From contig CAIOZY010000015.1 of assembly GCA_903862935.1 (NCBI GenBank), positions 28,987 to 92,986 on the forward strand: a stretch of DNA of 64,000 nt. Reading direction: 5' to 3'. Made by a program: the position numbers and the translations under genes. Under the pieces are notes generated by a model. That model did no database searches. It saw only the letters and a list, made by a program, of their open reading frames with translations, and was not told where the DNA came from. This document shows, in pieces, positions 33,968-43,757 of the stretch. Source of the DNA: an uncultured Opitutaceae bacterium (GTDB taxonomy: Bacteria; Verrucomicrobiota; Verrucomicrobiia; Opitutales; Opitutaceae). Each line of letters begins with the position of its first letter. Position 1 is the first letter of the stretch.

Positions 33968-35763
33968 AAGGCCGAGCCCCGCCCGGGCTCGCTCTCGGCC
34001 CAGATGCGGCCGCCCATCATGTCGACCAGGTCCTTGCAGATCGCAAGGCCGAGCCCGGTCCCGCCGAAGCGGCGGGTGTCCGAGGCATCCGCCTGCCAAA
34101 ACGACTGGAAGAGCCGCCCCATCGCCGCCGGGGCGATCCCGATCCCAGTGTCCCGGACCGTGAAGCACAGCACAGTCTTTTCCCCGGCCTCGGGCCGCGC
34201 CTTCACCTCCACGGTGACCCAGCCCTTTTCGGTGAACTTGACCGCGTTGTCTACCAGGTTTGAGAGGACCTGCCTCAGGCGCTTGGGGTCGCCCCGGACC
34301 ACGGCGGGTGCCGCTGGGTCGAACTCGCAGCGCAGCTTCAGCCCTTTCTCCTTTGCCCTCGGGGCCAGCCGGGACACCGCGCCCAGGACGCATTCGCGCA
34401 GACTGAACTCAACGGGCTCGAGCTGGAGCCGCCCGAACTCCATCATCGAGAAGTCGAGGATGTCCTCGACGATTGAGAGCAGCATCTGGCAGCACTGGCG
34501 GGCCGTGTCGTTGTACTCGCGCTGCTCGGGGGTGAGGGTTGTCCCGGTCAGCAGGTTCGTCATCCCGATGATTCCGTTCAGGGGGGTGCGGATCTCGTGG
34601 CTGATCGTGGCCAGGAAGCGGCTCTTCGCGGCGGTGGCGACCTCCGAGGCCTCCTTCGCCGCCCTGAGTTCCGCCCCCTGCCGCCTCAGGTCCGCCGTCA
34701 TGCGGGCGGCCTGGGCCTCGGCCCGATCCTGGATGCGGGCGGACACCCAGGCGAGCGCGGCTGCAAGCACCGTGATCACGAGCCCGCCGGCCAGGATGAG
34801 CCAGGGAAGCCGCTCGGTCTGGGGGTCCACCGGCCCCAGGGCGTCCAGGACGAGGGTCCAGCGCTGGCCGTACATCTCGATCGGGAGCGCCGCGCGCAGG
34901 TTCCCGCTGTCGGGCCCGCCGGAGAACCCGCCAAATCGGTTCGGGTTGACGTTATCGCTGGCGTAGACGAGCCGGTCGGGAGCCTCGGCGGCTCCCTCGA
35001 AGATCCGGCAGCTGACGCCCGTCCGGATCTCGTCCAGGACGCCCTTCATGACGGTTGAGGCCTCCAAGGCGGCGTACACCCATCCCTGGAGGTCCCGGCG
35101 CCGCTCGGCGACCGAGGAGGGAGGTTGGCCCGGTCGGTAGACCGGCATGAACATAAGGAAGCCCGGGACGAGATCCCGGCCGTGGAACACCGGCAGGCGC
35201 AGGGTCAGGACGATCCCTCCCGTGTCCCTCGCCTCCTCCGTCGCCGCGCGCCTCCGGCCCGTGCCCGCCCCGAGGTCCGCGCCGAGCGCGGAAAAGTTAA
35301 GCTCCTCGGGCTCGATCTGGGTGACGACGTACAAGACGGCGTGGCCCGACTCATCCTGGACCCGGAACCCGGGCCGCCCCCCGGTCCGCTCCCGGGCCTC
35401 GATCTCGGGAATGCGGTCCCGCGAAACTTGCTCGGCGTAGCCCAGACCGACCAGGCCCTGCCGGACGATGGGTCCGGCGCTGTCCACGTAGGTGCGCCAC
35501 ACCTCGCGGGAGGGCTCTGGGTCCACCTGGACCAGCGCCGCAGCGCCCCTCAGCGCGTGCTCGGCCCCCGCGAAGCGGGTCCGGATCGTTTGCACCGCCA
35601 AGTCGGCCACGCGGGCGAAGCGCAGTTGCTCGGAGAACCGGACTTCCCGCCGGACCATCCACCAGGTCGACACCGAAAACGCCAGTCCGGCGGCCCCGAT
35701 GACGACGGGCGCCACCCTCATGAGGCGCCGGCGCAACGTCGGCCTGTTCGGACTTACAGTCAT
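33922..35763 (-). CDS. CHASE-domain sensor histidine kinase
   Basis: This 613-residue protein starts at the ATG at 35763 ([19 protein letters not shown]). Two transmembrane helices (about 16-34 and 320-340) flank a periplasmic CHASE domain (about 60-280: [41 protein letters not shown]). The kinase core has His389 in [18 protein letters not shown], an N box in [22 protein letters not shown] and [10 protein letters not shown]. This sequence type belongs to hybrid-kinase-like HPK1, yet no receiver domain follows the ATPase. CHASE domains bind small ligands such as cytokinin-like or peptide signals. No partner regulator is adjacent. Confidence 0.92.
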   Translation of the reverse strand: MTVSPNRPTLRRRLMRVAPVVIGAAGLAFSVSTWWMVRREVRFSEQLRFARVADLAVQTIRTRFAGAEHALRGAAALVQVDPEPSREVWRTYVDSAGPIVRQGLVGLGYAEQVSRDRIPEIEARERTGGRPGFRVQDESGHAVLYVVTQIEPEELNFSALGADLGAGTGRRRAATEEARDTGGIVLTLRLPVFHGRDLVPGFLMFMPVYRPGQPPSSVAERRRDLQGWVYAALEASTVMKGVLDEIRTGVSCRIFEGAAEAPDRLVYASDNVNPNRFGGFSGGPDSGNLRAALPIEMYGQRWTLVLDALGPVDPQTERLPWLILAGGLVITVLAAALAWVSARIQDRAEAQAARMTADLRRQGAELRAAKEASEVATAAKSRFLATISHEIRTPLNGIIGMTNLLTGTTLTPEQREYNDTARQCCQMLLSIVEDILDFSMMEFGRLQLEPVEFSLRECVLGAVSRLAPRAKEKGLKLRCEFDPAAPAVVRGDPKRLRQVLSNLVDNAVKFTEKGWVTVEVKARPEAGEKTVLCFTVRDTGIGIAPAAMGRLFQSFWQADASDTRRFGGTGLGLAICKDLVDMMGGRIWAESEPGRGSAFHVEVVLGAGSAPAP

Positions 35764-35909
35764 GCTACCGGTTAGTTTAAAAAGATGCGTGGGGCGCGGC
35801 AGACGGACCGCAGCGCCCAAAATGGCTGGAATCGTACCAAGTCTAGCACGGAATACCGCGCGAGGCGCAGTTTGCGCGTACAATTTTTTAACCTAGTGCA
35901 GTCCAGCGA

Positions 35910-37070
35910 CTAGGCTACAAATCGCTCGAGCCAGACCGCAGCCGTGACGCCCGCCGGATGGCTAAGGGCCGAGCGCAGGCGCTGGGACTGTTCCCGGGTG
36001 CGCTGCCGCCGGACCGGGTCGTGGAGGCAGGCGTGGAGCTCCGCGCCCAGAGCGCGCGGGATCGCCGCCCCCTGGATGAATTCCGGGTACATCGCCTCCC
36101 CGAGCATGAGGTTGGCGATCCCGATGTAGGGCACCTTGACCAGGATCCGGCCCATCACGTACGTGAGCGGGTTGGTCCGGTAGGCGATCGCCCCGGGGAT
36201 TCCCGCAAGGGCGCACTGCATCGAAATCGTCCCGCTGCTGGTGAGGACCGCGGAGGCGGCCGTCGGGGCACCGCCGCAGGAGGCGACCGGCTCGAGCCTG
36301 AGCCGGCCTGTGTCCTTGCGCGACAGCCGGGACAGGACCGAGGCGATCTCGGGACTCGGGTACAGGACTATCCCGGGTCGCTCCCCGAACTCCCGGTGGC
36401 CGGCGGCCAGGACCGGGTAAATCCGGGTCACGGCCTGCCTTCGGCTGCCGGGCAGGAGGAGGACAGGCCCGTCCGGGTCGTAGGCGACCGGCAGCGAGCA
36501 GTCGGGCTCGACAAAGGGGTGCCCGACAAACTCGACCGCAAGGTCCGTGTCCGCGTAGCACGCCAGCTCGAAGGGGAAGATGACCGCCATCGCATCCAGG
36601 TCGCGGGCCATGGCGAAGCGCCGGTCCGCCTTCCAGGCCCAGATCTGCGGGCTGATGTAGTAGGCCGCCCGGATCTTCCCTCCCCCCTTGGTGCTCAGGC
36701 CCCGCTCGCGCATCGCCCGGGCAAGCCTCAGGTTGAGCCCCGGGTAGTCGACGAAGAGCACCGTCTTGGGCTGGTGCTCGGCGATCCAGCGCAGGACCTC
36801 CGCGTGCAGGGCCCGGAAGTACCCGAGATTCTTTAGGACCTCGAAGATTCCGACGACCGAAGAGGCCGTCAGGTCGTGCAGAAGCTGGGCCCCCGCGGCC
36901 GCCAGCGCGGGCCCTCCGAGCGCGGCCGCGGCGATCCCCGGCCGCCTCGCCCGCAGCTCCCGCAGCAGCCGGGCGGCGTGCTCGTCGCCGGAGTGCTCCC
37001 CGGCCACGATCAAAAGGTCCGCCCGCCCGCCCTCGGGCGGGGGAAGATGCGGAAAGCCGGGTTCGGCCAT
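35910..37070 (-). CDS. lpxB: lipid-A-disaccharide synthase
   Basis: This 386-residue glycosyltransferase (GT19) condenses UDP-2,3-diacylglucosamine with lipid X. The N-terminal Rossmann domain has LLIVAGEHSGDEHAARLL (about 19-36) and VLFVDYPGLNLRLAR. The C-terminal part has LLLPGSRRQAV, the conserved TSSGTISMQCALAGIPGAIAY region (about 275-297) and the PEFIQG loop. It is the last gene of a leftward run lysS - lolC/E-like - lolD-like - Gfo/Idh/MocA - lpxB, spaced by 24 nt or less, so it belongs to an envelope-biogenesis operon. It acts at the cytoplasmic face of the inner membrane. Confidence 0.94.
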   Translation of the reverse strand: MAEPGFPHLPPPEGGRADLLIVAGEHSGDEHAARLLRELRARRPGIAAAALGGPALAAAGAQLLHDLTASSVVGIFEVLKNLGYFRALHAEVLRWIAEHQPKTVLFVDYPGLNLRLARAMRERGLSTKGGGKIRAAYYISPQIWAWKADRRFAMARDLDAMAVIFPFELACYADTDLAVEFVGHPFVEPDCSLPVAYDPDGPVLLLPGSRRQAVTRIYPVLAAGHREFGERPGIVLYPSPEIASVLSRLSRKDTGRLRLEPVASCGGAPTAASAVLTSSGTISMQCALAGIPGAIAYRTNPLTYVMGRILVKVPYIGIANLMLGEAMYPEFIQGAAIPRALGAELHACLHDPVRRQRTREQSQRLRSALSHPAGVTAAVWLERFVA

Positions 37071-37094
37071 GGCGGGGATCAGGGCCGGTCCGCC

Positions 37095-38078
37095 CTAGGA
37101 GGCGGGCCGGCGGATCTGGTCGGAGATGGCGATCGCGACCTCCAGGGCGGTCTTCCCCATGGCCGCGCTCACCTTGGGCTGCTTCGCCCGGGCGACGCTC
37201 TCGACAAAATGCGCCAGCTCCAGGGCCAGGGGCTCCCCCTTCTCAATCGGGATCTGGTGGACGGGAACAGACGAATAGTCGCCGGGCTTCACCAGGCCGA
37301 TCTTCATCTTGAGGCCGTAGGCGATGATGTCGCTTTTGCGCACGAGGTGCCCGGTCTGGTTCATGAAGTCGAGCGACAGGTAGGCGTCGCCCTGGAAGAC
37401 GCGGATCTCGCGGGCTTTCTTCAGGCTCATGCGGCTCGCGCTTAGGTTGGCGACGCACCCGTTCTCGAAGAGAAGCCGCGCGTTGGCGATGTCCTCGGTC
37501 TTGGACAGGACCTTGACCCCGACGCTGTCGATCCGCTTCAGGGGGGAGCGGACCAGGGCGAGGACGATCCCGATGTCGTGGATCATCAGGTCGAGGACGA
37601 CCCCGACCTCGGTGCCCCGCAGCTGGTAGGGGGCGAGCCGCTCCGTCGTGATGAACCGCGGGTCGCTCACCTCCTTTTCCAGGAAGGCCATGACCGGGTT
37701 GAAGTGCTCCACGTGGCCGACCTGGACTAAGCAGGCGTTTTGGCGGGCTGCGGCAACGACCTGCTCGGCCTCCTCGAGGGAGGCGCACAGCGGCTTTTCG
37801 ATCAGCAGGTGGCAGCCCCGGGCCAGAAGCGGCAGGGCGACCTCGGCGTGCCGGTCGGTGGGGACGACGACCGACACGGCGTCGCAGGCTTCGGCCGCCT
37901 CCTCGAGGGAGGCGAAGACCCGGCACCCGTGCCGGGCGTTCACGCTCGCCGCATGGGACGGGTCGCTGTCGTAAACCCCAGCAAGCTCCGCCCCGGGGGT
38001 CGCCGCGTAGATGCGCGCATGGTGCTGGCCGAGCGAACCCACGCCGATTACCCCGCAGCGGATCTTGGTCGAAGCCAT
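37095..38078 (-). CDS. Gfo/Idh/MocA-family oxidoreductase
   Basis: This 327-residue protein has an N-terminal NAD(P)-binding fold with GVIGVGSLGQHHARIYAATPG (residues about 8-28). The EKPLCASLEEA motif follows (about 93-103), and the Lys of EKP is catalytic in the family. The GFO/IDH C-terminal domain contains LMIHDIGIVLALV. Family members oxidise or reduce sugars and sugar nucleotides. Position directly before lpxB suggests a role in lipid A or another surface sugar. A GnnA-like UDP-GlcNAc 3-dehydrogenase is one option, but no GnnB aminotransferase is adjacent, so this stays open. Confidence 0.85.
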   Translation of the reverse strand: MASTKIRCGVIGVGSLGQHHARIYAATPGAELAGVYDSDPSHAASVNARHGCRVFASLEEAAEACDAVSVVVPTDRHAEVALPLLARGCHLLIEKPLCASLEEAEQVVAAARQNACLVQVGHVEHFNPVMAFLEKEVSDPRFITTERLAPYQLRGTEVGVVLDLMIHDIGIVLALVRSPLKRIDSVGVKVLSKTEDIANARLLFENGCVANLSASRMSLKKAREIRVFQGDAYLSLDFMNQTGHLVRKSDIIAYGLKMKIGLVKPGDYSSVPVHQIPIEKGEPLALELAHFVESVARAKQPKVSAAMGKTALEVAIAISDQIRRPAS

Positions 38079-38088
38079 GGGCGGGAGC

Positions 38089-38748
38089 CTAGCCCTGGAG
38101 AACCCCCAAGTGCAGCAAAAAGCGGCGGGAGGCCCGGGCGGCGTAGCCGGCGTTGTGGGTGACCAGAATCAGGCCTGTTCGGGTGTCGGCGCACAGCCCC
38201 AGGAGCAACTCGATGACGGCGTCTCCGGTGCGCTCGTCCAAGTTTCCCGTGGGCTCGTCGGCGAGCAGGACCCGCGGGGAATTCATGAGGGCCCGGGCGA
38301 CGGCGACCCGCTGGCGCTCCCCCCCGGACAGCTGGGACGGCAGGTGGTGGGACCGTTCCGCCAGGCCCACCTTCGCGAGAAGCTGGTCGGCCCTCTCTCG
38401 GGCCGCACCGTCCAGCGGCCCGAGCATGCGGCGGGCCATGAGGACATTCTGGCGGGCGTCCAGTTCGGGGATCAGGTAGAAGGCCTGGAAGACCATGCCA
38501 ACGAAGCGGGCGCGGCGGGAAGCCCCGGTGTCGGCCGACCCCTCCCAGGCGAGATGCCCGGAGTCGGGCCGGTCGAGCCCGGCCAGAAGGTGCAGGAGGG
38601 TTGACTTGCCCGAGCCGGATTCCCCCCGGATGCTGATACTCTCGCCGTCGGCCATGTCGAGGTCGACGCCCCGCAGGACCTCGATTCTGCGGTCGCCGCT
38701 CGGGTAGGCCTTGCGCAGGGCCCGCGCACTCAGGAGCAGTTCACTCAT
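38089..38748 (-). CDS. lolD: ABC transporter ATPase, LolD type
   Basis: This 219-residue ATPase carries Walker A GESGSGKSTLL (about 40-50), a Q-loop near GMVFQAFYLIPELDARQN, the signature LSGGERQRVAVARAL, Walker B VLLADEPTGNLD and a switch His (VTHNAG). The sequence belongs to the MacB/LolD/FtsE subgroup. Its ATG lies inside the end of the permease gene upstream (8-bp overlap), so the pair is co-translated. Lol complexes release lipoproteins from the inner membrane towards the outer membrane. Neighbouring lpxB supports an envelope role, although a MacB-like substrate cannot be excluded. Confidence 0.88.
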   Translation of the reverse strand: MSELLLSARALRKAYPSGDRRIEVLRGVDLDMADGESISIRGESGSGKSTLLHLLAGLDRPDSGHLAWEGSADTGASRRARFVGMVFQAFYLIPELDARQNVLMARRMLGPLDGAARERADQLLAKVGLAERSHHLPSQLSGGERQRVAVARALMNSPRVLLADEPTGNLDERTGDAVIELLLGLCADTRTGLILVTHNAGYAARASRRFLLHLGVLQG

Positions 38749-40003
38749 GGCGCAGGGCCTCCACGGGGTTCATGCGGGCGGCGATCAGGGCCGGGATGAT
38801 TCCGGCGAGTGTCGACAGGGCGAGGGCGGAGAAGACCACGATCCCCAGGTCCTTGGGGTCGGCGTGCCAGGGCAGCTGGCTGAACTGGTAGAAGCGCTCC
38901 ATCAACTGCTGGCTGCCGGTCAGGGATGTCAGCAGCCGCACCAGGTCGTTGCGGAAGTGCCCGAATACAAATCCCAGAGCAAGCCCGCTGGCGGTCCCCG
39001 CGACCCCGATCCCCACCCCCTGGAGGCAAAAGCACAGGGCGACCTGGCGCCGGGAGGCCCCCAGCGCGCTCAACAGCCCGATTTCGCGGGTCTTCTTAAG
39101 TACGAGCACCAGCAGCAGGCTCATCGTCAGGAAGGCCGCCACCAGGACGACGAACAGAAGGATGAAGAGCATCATGTTCTTCTCCAGCTGGAGGACCCAC
39201 AGGAAGTCCCGGTTGACCTGCTTCCAGGACTTGGCTGCGAGCCCCGGGGCGGGCTTGAGCCGGCCGTCGCGCTGGGCGAGCCCGATCGCCGCGTTGATCC
39301 GGTCGGCCTCCTGGTCGGCGTCGATGTCCGGGGAGATCCTCACGTTGATTCCGTGCACCTCCCCGGACAGGCCGTACAGCTGCTGCATCCGCCGCAGGGT
39401 CACGACCACCGTGGAGCTGTCGAGCTGCTGGTGGCCCACCTCGAAGATTGCGGCCACCGTCAGCTCGGTCGGAAGCTCCACCTCGTCCGCCTTGAGCTTC
39501 TCGACAATCAGGGGGGTGTACACCTCGACGCGACTGCCCACCCGGGCCCCCAGCGAGGCGGCGAGCTGGGAACTCAAGATCACTCCGTCGTCATCCAGGG
39601 CGTCGAAGGAGCCGGCGATCAGGTAGCGGTCGATCGGGAACACCCGGCGGACCCGGGTCGTGTCGATCCCCTCGATCGTCGGAAAGGCGGGCCGGCGTTC
39701 GAAGTCGATCATGACGTAGCCCTCGGCAAACGGGGTCGTCGCGAGAACCCCGGGGACCTTCTCGATCACCGCCTGGAGGGCCGCCGGTTCGCGGACAAAG
39801 TCTGAGGCGCGGACCTGGACGTCGCCGGTGACGTCCATCATCTTGCGGTGCAATTCGAAGCTGAACCCGCCCATCACGCTTAAGACCACGACCAGGAGCC
39901 CCACCCCGAGGGCCACGCTCAGCACGCAGATCAGGGTGAAGAACGGCAGGCGCCGTCCGGAGGGGAAGAGCTGCTTGAGGGCGAGATACAGGTACCAGGG
40001 CAT
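38741..40003 (-). CDS. LolC/LolE-family ABC permease
   Basis: This 420-residue permease has four transmembrane helices: one near residues 22-45 (FFTLICVLSVALGVGLLVVV) and three at about 275-300, 325-350 and 385-405. They surround a large periplasmic MacB-like domain (about 50-260). The C-terminal KKTREIGLLSALGASRRQV and MNPVEALRHE motifs are typical of LolC/E. It contains a single permease type, which would work as a homodimer with the LolD-like ATPase encoded downstream. It starts 16 nt after the lysS stop. Confidence 0.9.
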   Translation of the reverse strand: MPWYLYLALKQLFPSGRRLPFFTLICVLSVALGVGLLVVVLSVMGGFSFELHRKMMDVTGDVQVRASDFVREPAALQAVIEKVPGVLATTPFAEGYVMIDFERRPAFPTIEGIDTTRVRRVFPIDRYLIAGSFDALDDDGVILSSQLAASLGARVGSRVEVYTPLIVEKLKADEVELPTELTVAAIFEVGHQQLDSSTVVVTLRRMQQLYGLSGEVHGINVRISPDIDADQEADRINAAIGLAQRDGRLKPAPGLAAKSWKQVNRDFLWVLQLEKNMMLFILLFVVLVAAFLTMSLLLVLVLKKTREIGLLSALGASRRQVALCFCLQGVGIGVAGTASGLALGFVFGHFRNDLVRLLTSLTGSQQLMERFYQFSQLPWHADPKDLGIVVFSALALSTLAGIIPALIAARMNPVEALRHE

Positions 40004-40019
40004 CGGACGGCGGGCCCAC

Positions 40020-41498
40020 CTAGGCCTTCGCGTCGGCCGGGCGCAGCTGCGGGAACAGGATCACGTCCCGGATGCTCTCGGCCCCGGTGAGCAGGATGCA
40101 CAGCCGGTCGATCCCCACGCCCATGCCGCCGGCCGGGGGCATGCCGTGCTCGAGGGCCAGAAGGAAGTCCCGGTCGATACTCTGCTGCTCCCCGCCGGAC
40201 TGGTGCTCGAACATCGCGCGCTGCACGTCGGGGTCGTTCTGCTCGGAGTAGGCCGGGGCGACCTCCATCCCGCCGATGCACAGCTCGAACACGTCCAGGG
40301 TCGTCGGATCCTCGCGGCTGACCTTTGCCAGCGGGCACAGCTCGACGGGCAGGTTCATGACGAAGGTCGGCTGGATCAGCTTAGGCTCGATCCGCTTGGA
40401 GAAGACCTCGTTGGTGATCTCGAAGTCCTCCCACTGCGGCTCGATCTTGAGCCCCAGCTTCTCGGCCGCGGCCATGTGCTCGGCCTTGCTCCGCTCGAAC
40501 CATCCGGGGTCGCCGGTCTCCCCGCGCACCAGGTCCTTGTACGTCACCTCGCGCCAGGGCTTGTCCAGCTCGATCGCCTCGCCCGTCGGGGCGTGGGAAA
40601 GGCTCGTCGAACCCAGGACCTCGCGGCACAGCTCCAGAATCATCTCCCGGATGAGCACCATCATGCCCCGGTGGTCGCTGTAGGCCTGGTACAATTCCAG
40701 CATCGTGAACTCCGGATTGTGGCGGCGGGAGACCCCCTCGTTGCGGAAGTTGCGGCCGATCTCATAGACCCGGTCGATCCCGCCCACGAGCAGGCGCTTC
40801 AGGTACAATTCGAGCGAGATCCTCAGGAAGAAGTCGGCGCCCAGCGTGTTGTGGTGGGTGACGAAGGGCCGGGCCGCAGCCCCGCCGGCGACCGACTGCA
40901 GCACGGGGGTCTCCACCTCGATGAACCGGCGGCTGTCCAGGAATTTCCGGATCCCGGCGACGATCTTCGAGCGCAGCAGCAGCCGCTTGCGGGACTCGGA
41001 GTTCACGATCAGGTCGAGGTAGCGCTGGCGGTAGACCTGCTCGGGGTCGGTGAGCCCGTGCCACTTCTCGGGCAGGGGCCGCAGGGCCTTCGCCAGGAGC
41101 GTCACCTTGTCGGCGCGGACGGTGACCTCGCCAGCCTTGGTCTTGAACATCGTGCCCGACACCCCGATGATGTCGCCCAGGTCGAGCTTGCGGAAAGCCG
41201 CGTAGGCCTCGTCGCCCATGACGTCCTTGCGGGCGTAGAGCTGGACGGGGCCCTCCTGGTCTAGGATCTTGGCAAACTGGCTCTTGCCCATGTCCCGGAT
41301 GACGACGAGCCGCCCGGCGACGGCGACTTGGACCTGGTTGTCCTGGCCGTCAACGTGGGCCCGCACGGCCTCAGTCGAGGAGTGGGTCGGCGTGAAGCTC
41401 GAGCGGAAGGGGTCTACCCCCGACGCGCGCAGCTCCGCCAGCTTCGCCTTCCGCACGGCGTGCTGGTCGTGGGTGATGTCGCTGGGGATGTCGCTCAT
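40020..41498 (-). CDS. lysS: lysyl-tRNA synthetase, class II
   Basis: This 492-residue protein starts at the ATG at 41498 (MSDIPSDITHDQHAVR). The N-terminal OB-fold anticodon-binding domain (about 55-145: VAVAGRLVVIRDMGKSQFAKI) is followed by the class II catalytic domain. Motif 1 lies near QRYLDLIVNSE, motif 2 is FRNEGVSRRHNPEFTMLE and motif 3 is GMGVGIDRL near the end. It charges tRNA-Lys. It is the first gene of the leftward envelope operon and divergent from lipA, with the promoter expected in 41499-41623. Confidence 0.96.
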   Translation of the reverse strand: MSDIPSDITHDQHAVRKAKLAELRASGVDPFRSSFTPTHSSTEAVRAHVDGQDNQVQVAVAGRLVVIRDMGKSQFAKILDQEGPVQLYARKDVMGDEAYAAFRKLDLGDIIGVSGTMFKTKAGEVTVRADKVTLLAKALRPLPEKWHGLTDPEQVYRQRYLDLIVNSESRKRLLLRSKIVAGIRKFLDSRRFIEVETPVLQSVAGGAAARPFVTHHNTLGADFFLRISLELYLKRLLVGGIDRVYEIGRNFRNEGVSRRHNPEFTMLELYQAYSDHRGMMVLIREMILELCREVLGSTSLSHAPTGEAIELDKPWREVTYKDLVRGETGDPGWFERSKAEHMAAAEKLGLKIEPQWEDFEITNEVFSKRIEPKLIQPTFVMNLPVELCPLAKVSREDPTTLDVFELCIGGMEVAPAYSEQNDPDVQRAMFEHQSGGEQQSIDRDFLLALEHGMPPAGGMGVGIDRLCILLTGAESIRDVILFPQLRPADAKA

Positions 41499-41623
41499 GG
41501 AGCCAGCGAAGGTGACCGCGCGCGGGGCCCGGCGCAAACGGAAAAACCCGTCCGGGGGAGCCTCGCCAAATCATCCATTGATTATCCGGCCGTTTGTGGT
41601 TTCTTAAACAAACACCCGTTAGA

Positions 41624-42520
41624 ATGGACACCTCGCGCAAACCACCCTGGCTCCGGGCCAAGCTCCCGAGCGGCGACGGCTACACGGCCGTCAACAAGAT
41701 GCTCGGAGAGCAGGACCTGCACACGGTGTGCCGCAGCGCGCAGTGCCCGAACCTGGGCGAGTGCTGGTCGCGGGGGACGGCGACCCTGATGATCCTGGGT
41801 AACATCTGCACCCGCTCGTGCAACTTCTGCGCGATCCAGACCGGGCGCCCGACGGAGATCGACCTGGGCGAGCCGGCCCGGGTCGCCGAGGCGGTGGCCC
41901 GGATGAACCTGCGCCACTGCGTCCTGACGAGCGTCGCCCGGGACGAGCTGACCGACGGCGGCGCCTCGGTGTGGGCCGCCACGGTGCGCGCCGTGCGCTA
42001 CCGCAACCCGCACACGGCGATCGAGGTCCTGGTGCCCGACTTCAAAGGCCGGATGAACGACGTCGACACCGTCCTCGACGCCCGCCCCGATATCTTCAAC
42101 CACAACGTCGAGACCGTGGAGCGGCTGCAGAAGCCCGTGCGCGTGCAGGCCCGCTACGACCGGTCCCGCAGCGTCCTGCGCCACGCGAAGGGCCGGGGAT
42201 TCACCGTAAAGACCGGCATCATGCTCGGCCTGGGGGAAAAAATCGAGGAGGTCGAGCAGACCCTCCGGGACCTCGCCGGGGATGGAATCGACATCCTCAC
42301 GATCGGCCAATACCTGCAACCCAGCCCCAAGCACCTGCCCGTGGACCGCTGGGTTACCCCGGAGGAGTTCAACCACTGGAAGCACTTCGGCCTGGGCATC
42401 GGCCTCGGTGTCGTCGAGAGCGCCCCCCTGGTCCGGTCCAGCTACCATGCCGACGAGCAGTCGCTGAAGTACACCGGAGCCGGGCATCTCAACAGCGAGA
42501 ACCGCCTGGCCTCAGCCTGA
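41624..42520 (+). CDS. lipA: lipoyl synthase
   Basis: This 298-residue protein starts at the ATG at 41624; an upstream in-frame TTG (41594) would add ten residues without family support. Both iron-sulfur clusters are evident: the auxiliary cluster C-x4-C-x5-C (Cys36, 41, 47 in CRSAQCPNLGEC) and the radical SAM cluster C-x3-C-x2-C (Cys62, 66, 69 in CTRSCNFC). It inserts sulfur at C6 and C8 of octanoyl groups on pyruvate and oxoglutarate dehydrogenase subunits. The conserved C-terminal ESAPLVRSSYHA is present. The AMP nucleosidase gene follows after 19 nt. Confidence 0.96.
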   Translation: MDTSRKPPWLRAKLPSGDGYTAVNKMLGEQDLHTVCRSAQCPNLGECWSRGTATLMILGNICTRSCNFCAIQTGRPTEIDLGEPARVAEAVARMNLRHCVLTSVARDELTDGGASVWAATVRAVRYRNPHTAIEVLVPDFKGRMNDVDTVLDARPDIFNHNVETVERLQKPVRVQARYDRSRSVLRHAKGRGFTVKTGIMLGLGEKIEEVEQTLRDLAGDGIDILTIGQYLQPSPKHLPVDRWVTPEEFNHWKHFGLGIGLGVVESAPLVRSSYHADEQSLKYTGAGHLNSENRLASA

Positions 42521-42539
42521 TTTTCCGCAGCATACCCCA

Positions 42540-43310
42540 ATGAAGACCCGCAGCGAGATTGTCACAAACTGGCTGCCGCGCTACACCGGCGTCCCGGTCG
42601 AGAAGTTCGGCAAGTACATCCTCCTGACAAACTTTCAGAACTACGTCGAACTCTTCGCCCAGATCAACGGCGTGGCCATCGACGGCAAGGACCGCCCGAT
42701 GCCGAACGCCACGGCGGGCGACATCACGATCATCAATTTCGGCATGGGAAGCGCCACGGCGGCGACGATCATGGATCTGCTGAGCGCGATCCCCCCCAAG
42801 GCGGTCCTCTTCCTGGGAAAATGCGGAGGGATCAAGCACCGCGCCGAGATCGGCGACCTGATCCTGCCGATCGCCGCGATCCGCGGAGAGGGCACGAGCA
42901 ACGACTACTTCCCTCCCGAGGTGCCCGCCCTGCCGGCCTTCGCGCTGCAGAAGGCCATCTCGACTACGATCCGGGACCACGCCCGCGACTACTGGACGGG
43001 GACCGTGTACACGACCAACCGCCGGGTCTGGGAGCACGACGAGACCTTCAAGGCCTACCTGAAGAAGATCCGGGCGATGGCGGTCGACATGGAGACGGCG
43101 ACTATCTTCATGACGGGCTTCTACAACGAGATTCCCGCCGGGGCTCTGCTCCTGGTCTCCGACCAGCCGATGCTGCCCGAGGGGATCAAGACCGAGGAGA
43201 ACGACCGCCGGGTAACCGAGGAGTTCGTGTCCGACCACCTCAAGATCGGGATAGACGCCTTGAAGCAGCTGATCAACCAGGGCCTTACGGTCAAGCACCT
43301 GCGCTTCTAG
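42540..43310 (+). CDS. amn: AMP nucleosidase (short form)
   Basis: This 256-residue protein of the nucleoside phosphorylase superfamily has NFQNYVELFA, the glycine-rich INFGMGSATAATIMDLL, FLGKCGGIKHRAEIGD and MAVDMETATIFMTGFY, whose Met-Glu pair holds the ribose. It should cleave AMP to adenine and ribose 5-phosphate. It is about half the length of the E. coli Amn protein and matches the short type known from Bacteroidota and related groups. It follows lipA closely (19 nt), but a functional connection is not obvious. It ends 18 bp before the convergent DUF420 gene. Confidence 0.88.
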   Translation: MKTRSEIVTNWLPRYTGVPVEKFGKYILLTNFQNYVELFAQINGVAIDGKDRPMPNATAGDITIINFGMGSATAATIMDLLSAIPPKAVLFLGKCGGIKHRAEIGDLILPIAAIRGEGTSNDYFPPEVPALPAFALQKAISTTIRDHARDYWTGTVYTTNRRVWEHDETFKAYLKKIRAMAVDMETATIFMTGFYNEIPAGALLLVSDQPMLPEGIKTEENDRRVTEEFVSDHLKIGIDALKQLINQGLTVKHLRF

Positions 43311-43328
43311 CACGCCCCAGCACCCGCC

Positions 43329-43757
43329 TCAGGCGGGCCACCACCGGTACAGGAAGAAGTACACGAGAACGCCGGTGACCGACACGTACAGCCACAGGGG
43401 AAACACCCGGCGGGCCCAGGCCTTGTGGCGCTCATAGTCGCCCTGCAGCGCCAGCAGGAAGGTCCGCGGGACCAGGTAGGCGATCGCAATCGCCAGCGCG
43501 ATATGGGAGACAAGCATCGCGAAGTACACGGTCCGGATGGCGCCCGTCCCCCCAAAGGGCGTGTGCATCCCCCGGCGCATCGCGTGGTAGGTCACGTACC
43601 CGATGAGGAACAGGGCGGAGAAGGCGGCCGCCGAGAGCATCAGGGCACGGTGGGCACGGGTGCGGCGAAGCTTCGCGCAAGCGAAGCCCGCGCAGATCAG
43701 GACCGTGGCCGTGCCGTTCATAGCGGCGTTGAATGCGGGGATCTGCAGGGCGTTCAT
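43329..43757 (-). CDS. DUF420 (CtaM-like) membrane protein
   Basis: This 142-residue protein starts at the ATG at 43757, overlapping the ctaB stop. It has four predicted transmembrane helices and the DUF420 pattern: NGTATVLICAGFACAKL, HRALMLSAAAFSALFL, YHAMRRGMHTPF and RTVYFAMLVSHIALA. Conserved His residues in HRALM, YHAM and SHIAL may hold heme or metal. DUF420/CtaM proteins are needed for maturation of heme-copper oxidases in Gram-positive bacteria. Here it ends the ctaA-ctaB transcript, consistent with an assembly role for the caa3 oxidase. Confidence 0.85.
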   Translation of the reverse strand: MNALQIPAFNAAMNGTATVLICAGFACAKLRRTRAHRALMLSAAAFSALFLIGYVTYHAMRRGMHTPFGGTGAIRTVYFAMLVSHIALAIAIAYLVPRTFLLALQGDYERHKAWARRVFPLWLYVSVTGVLVYFFLYRWWPA

